8,295 nucleotides of DNA from Candidatus Avipropionibacterium avicola. GTDB taxonomy: Bacteria; Actinomycetota; Actinomycetes; Propionibacteriales; Propionibacteriaceae. Made by a program: the position numbers and the translations under genes. The stretch spans positions 1 to 8,295 of the forward strand of contig DVLP01000417.1 in NCBI GenBank assembly GCA_018715445.1, read 5' to 3'. Of this stretch, positions 5,836-8,295 are shown in pieces. The notes beneath the pieces are model-generated. The model saw nothing but the letters and a program-made list of their open reading frames with translations. It did no database searches and was not told the DNA's origin. Within the stretch, counting starts at the first letter, position 1. Every line of letters starts with the position of its first letter.

Positions 5836-6725
5836 TCGCCAAGGTGCTCTCGTTCTACCGGTTCACCGAGCTCGCCGACCCGGCCGCCGTACGACTGTGG
5901 CAGCGCGAACTGTGCCGGCGCCTCGGGATCAACGGCCGGATCATCGTCTCCAGCCAGGGCATCAACGCCACGCTGGGCGGTGGGGTCGACCAGCTCAAGC
6001 AGTACCTCAAGGCCACCCGGGAGCACGAGGCCTTCGCCGGACTCGCCCCCACCTGGACCGACGGGACGGGTCACGACTTCCCCAGGTTGAGCGTCAAGGT
6101 CCGTCCCGAGCTGGTCACCTTCGGCGTACCCGAGGAGGTGGCCCTCGCCGAGGACGGGGTCGCCGGGACGGGTCGTCACCTGACACCCGACCAGGTCCAC
6201 CGGCTCGTCGCCGAGCGCGGCGACGAGATGGTCTTCCTGGACGGTCGCAACGCCTGGGAGGCCGAGGTCGGACGCTTCAGCGGTGCGGTCGTGACCGGCG
6301 CCGAGACCACGGCCGACTTCGTTGCCGAGCTGGAGTCCGGGGCGTACGACGAGCTGAAGGACCGCCCGGTCGTGACGTACTGCACGGGCGGGATCCGCTG
6401 CGAGGTGCTCAGCGCCCTGATGGTGAACCGCGGGTTCGGCGAGGTCTACCAGATCGCCGGCGGGATCCTTGCCTACGGTCAGCAGTACGGCGATGACGGG
6501 CTCTGGCAGGGCGCCGTCCGCGTCTTCGACGACCGGGAGATCGTGACCTTCTCCGACCATGCCGAGGTGATCGGGCGCTGCCGTCGCTGCGATGCTCCGA
6601 CCAGCCGTCACACCGACTGCACCGCTCCCGGCTGCAAGGGCCGCAGCCTGCTCTGTGCGGGGTGCGCCGAGCAGGACGCTCGCTGCCCGGCACACCAGGA
6701 GGACCGCCCGCCAGGCCAGGACTGA
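5832..6725 (+). CDS. trhO: tRNA uridine(34) hydroxylase, rhodanese-domain (TrhO/YceA family)
   Basis: This encodes 297 residues. TrhO makes 5-hydroxyuridine at the wobble position of certain tRNAs in an oxygen-dependent way. The N-terminal alpha/beta domain opens with KVLSFYRFTELAD and contains GINGRIIVSSQGINATLGG (32-50). The rhodanese domain spans about 115-230 with FLDGRNAWEAEVGRFSGA (135-152) and the active-site loop YCTGGIRCE (183-191, catalytic Cys184 with Cys190). A C-terminal cysteine-rich segment (Cys250, 253, 263, 268, 275, 278 and 285) looks like the zinc-binding tail common in the family. The length is normal apart from a short proline-rich end. The ATG at 5832 overlaps the MBL stop as ATGA. 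No biochemical link between the MBL protein and TrhO is evident; co-transcription may be simple packing. Confidence 0.92.
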   Translation: MIAKVLSFYRFTELADPAAVRLWQRELCRRLGINGRIIVSSQGINATLGGGVDQLKQYLKATREHEAFAGLAPTWTDGTGHDFPRLSVKVRPELVTFGVPEEVALAEDGVAGTGRHLTPDQVHRLVAERGDEMVFLDGRNAWEAEVGRFSGAVVTGAETTADFVAELESGAYDELKDRPVVTYCTGGIRCEVLSALMVNRGFGEVYQIAGGILAYGQQYGDDGLWQGAVRVFDDREIVTFSDHAEVIGRCRRCDAPTSRHTDCTAPGCKGRSLLCAGCAEQDARCPAHQEDRPPGQD

Positions 6726-6745
6726 TCGGCCGAGACGGGCGGTCC
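6701..6745. terminator. Candidate bidirectional terminator between convergent trhO and beta-helix gene
   Basis: A perfect 10-bp inverted repeat (GGACCGCCCG 6701-6710, CGGGCGGTCC 6736-6745) encloses 25 nt that include the palindrome TCGGCCGA (6726-6733). The left arm lies in the last codons of trhO. There is no T-tract on either side. The arrangement resembles the other convergent junction in this window. Confidence 0.4.
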
Positions 6746-6758
6746 CACCAGGTGAGGC

Positions 6759-8295
6759 CTACTCCACCGGGGCCGCGGTCAGCTCGCCGTCGTCGCTGAC
6801 CGTGAGCGCGAAGCGGGTCCCCGACGGGGCGTACAGCTCCACCTGGTCACGGGTCGAGTCCGACTCGGCCAGGTACGGCCCCGAGGTGCCGGCCAGCAGG
6901 TTGGCCGAGCTGGTGACGTCCTCGCAGTCGGCGTCGGCGGCGAAGCCGTACCGTTGACCGCCCGGGCGGACCGCGTTGTGGCGGACCACTCCCGCGCGGC
7001 ACCCGACGAGGTTGATCCCGTCGCTGGCCCCCTCCTTCTCGACGCTGACCTCGTCGATCCAGTTGTCGTCGACGGCGAACCCCTCGACCTGCTCGAGGCG
7101 CACCCCGTGCCCGCTGGCCTGGTGGACCATGTTGTCGCTGACCTGCAGCCCTCGGCAGTAGGTGGCGTGGATTGCGTTCGACTTGGTCCCGATGATCTGG
7201 TTGCCGTGGATCTGGACCTGTTCGGGGCCGGCGTCGGGGCGACCGTAGGCGCTGATCGCGGCGGAGGTCGACGTGCCGCTGATGATGTTGTCGGCGATCA
7301 GGATCCGGGCGCTGCCCTGGGCGACGCCCTGCTGCACCCCGTCCTTGTCCTTGCTGGACTCGGTGTCCGGTGCGGGGGTGGAGTGGGTGATGCCGCCAGC
7401 GCAGTCGGTGAGGACATTGCCGGTGATCACGCAGTCGTTCCACTTGAACGGTCGGATCGCGTACCAGGTGGTCCGGTCGAAGACGTTGTCGATGATCCGG
7501 ACGCCGGAGGTCCACACGTCATGGATGCAGCCGTGACTGCCGACGCCACAGGCCCACGAGGTGGTGTTGTCGGTCCCGCTCGGACCGAAGTGACAGTTGG
7601 CGATCGTCACGTCGCGGCAGGGGGTGCCGTCCCAGGGGCCGAACGCCGGGAAGGACAACTTGGTCGGGACATCGAGCTGGATCGCCTCGGAGAAGGACCG
7701 GCTGCCGTCCGCGGCATCGCGGTAGCCGAGGAAGCGGCAGTCGCTGATCGTGACCCGGCGGCAGGCGTTCACCTCGATCGCATGGCCCCAGATCACGTCA
7801 CGGATGGTGAGGCCACGGATGGTGATGTCCTCGGCATGGCCGAAGCTCATCGCGACGTACTCGTCGGCGAACTCGCCGACATTGCCGTCCAGCGTGCCGC
7901 CCTCGATGACGATCGAGCCGTGCCCGCTGTAGCCGGGGTAGGACCCACCGTTGTCGCCGTTGGTGAAGAACCCGGCGGCCCAGCCCCGGACCAGGGTGGC
8001 GCCGGGGTCGAAGCGCAGGTGGGTGTTGCGATAGATCCGCAGCCGACCCGCGATCCGGTAGTCACCGCGCGGGACCTGGATCGCCACCGCTCCGGCGGTC
8101 AGGCTGAGCTGCAGGGCGGCGTTGAAAGCGGGGGCATCGTCGTGCTTGCCGTCGCCGACCGCTCCCCACCACTGGGGCAGCACCGGACTGGTCGCGAAAC
8201 CGCCGGTGACCTTGCCCTTGCCACCGAAGACCTGGTGGGGTCCGGCGGTGATCGGCCCGTCGAGGGTGAGCGTGCGTTCGGTGTCGGGAGCCAGC
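6759..8295 (-). CDS. Right-handed parallel beta-helix protein (pectate lyase/GH28-related), N-terminus beyond right edge
   Basis: The last 511 residues are visible; the frame is open to the right edge with homologous sequence before any start, so the gene begins outside the window. The block VLPQWWGAVGDGKHDDAPAF (38-57 of the visible part) is the entry motif of the Pectate_lyase_3/GH28-related family, preceded by the usual cap strands (TLTLDGPITAGPHQVFGGKG). A solenoid of irregular rungs follows, with repeated units such as ISDCRFLG, IANCHFGP, IIDNVFDR, ITGNVLTD, IADNIISG, IHGNQIIG, VSDNMVHQ, VDDNWIDE and VRHNAVRP, giving an asparagine ladder. The C-terminal 70 residues are less repetitive and probably form a cap. 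Such proteins bind or cleave polysaccharides, as cell-surface enzymes or phage tailspikes. No catalytic residues can be assigned safely, and a signal peptide cannot be judged. It converges on trhO. Confidence 0.85.
   Translation of the reverse strand, partial: LAPDTERTLTLDGPITAGPHQVFGGKGKVTGGFATSPVLPQWWGAVGDGKHDDAPAFNAALQLSLTAGAVAIQVPRGDYRIAGRLRIYRNTHLRFDPGATLVRGWAAGFFTNGDNGGSYPGYSGHGSIVIEGGTLDGNVGEFADEYVAMSFGHAEDITIRGLTIRDVIWGHAIEVNACRRVTISDCRFLGYRDAADGSRSFSEAIQLDVPTKLSFPAFGPWDGTPCRDVTIANCHFGPSGTDNTTSWACGVGSHGCIHDVWTSGVRIIDNVFDRTTWYAIRPFKWNDCVITGNVLTDCAGGITHSTPAPDTESSKDKDGVQQGVAQGSARILIADNIISGTSTSAAISAYGRPDAGPEQVQIHGNQIIGTKSNAIHATYCRGLQVSDNMVHQASGHGVRLEQVEGFAVDDNWIDEVSVEKEGASDGINLVGCRAGVVRHNAVRPGGQRYGFAADADCEDVTSSANLLAGTSGPYLAESDSTRDQVELYAPSGTRFALTVSDDGELTAAPVE

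Noticed and set aside
5400..6695. 431-residue minus-strand open frame opposite the MBL and trhO genes
   Set aside because: It spans two well-recognised plus-strand genes, has no recognisable domain, and its tail is Ser/Arg-rich shadow sequence.
6759..8183. GTG at 8183 as the start of the beta-helix gene
   Set aside because: Family-like sequence (cap strands before the LPQWWGA motif) continues in frame to base 8294, so the true start is outside the window.
8255..8266. GCCCGTCGAGGG as a third copy of the REP-like element
   Set aside because: Only 12 bases match and the flanking CCCCGA/GG ends are absent; it encodes an expected TLDGP segment of the beta-helix cap. Chance is the simpler reading.

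Overview
This window is about 8.3 kb of chromosomal DNA from a high-GC actinobacterium. The signs are strongly G/C-biased third codon positions, tightly packed genes with 4-bp stop/start overlaps, GTG starts, and an F420-dependent NADP reductase gene, since cofactor F420 is common in Actinomycetota. The order Propionibacteriales (Nocardioides or Propionibacteriaceae type) is only a guess, based partly on short REP-like palindromes that I remember from those genomes. No ribosomal RNA, tRNA, CRISPR array, insertion sequence or integrase is visible.

Layout. Minus strand, 1-1999: an operon read right to left, npdG -> ArsA-type ATPase 1 -> ArsA-type ATPase 2 (cut by the left edge), each junction a 4-bp overlap. 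Plus strand, 2032-2690: a 55-residue DUF4177 protein and a RidA-family protein, also overlapping by 4 bp, divergent from npdG across only 32 bp. Minus strand, 2722-4941: a two-gene unit with a sugar phosphate isomerase/epimerase-type TIM barrel followed by a compact neutral-ceramidase-family hydrolase. Plus strand, 5029-6725: an MBL-fold hydrolase and the tRNA uridine hydroxylase trhO, overlapping by 4 bp. Minus strand, 6759 to the right edge: a large right-handed beta-helix protein, cut at its N-terminus.

From memory, the framework is the conserved actinobacterial neighbourhood represented in Mycobacterium tuberculosis by Rv3677c (MBL), Rv3678c (RidA-like), Rv3678A (DUF4177), Rv3679 and Rv3680 (ArsA-like ATPase pair). 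Against that framework this window adds npdG at the head of the ATPase operon, and the TIM-barrel/ceramidase-like pair sits inverted between RidA and MBL. The added pair looks like an accessory catabolic module with no transporter or regulator of its own in view.

The points most worth following are: the inserted module and the unknown substrate of its cytosolic-looking ceramidase-family enzyme; two near-identical 19-bp REP-like palindromes read in frame inside the MBL and ATPase 2 genes; a 32-bp divergent spacer that appears to hold two back-to-back leaderless promoters; and the unequal P-loops of the ATPase pair, which suggest an asymmetric heterodimer. I do not see a clearly new defence, mobile or RNA system here.
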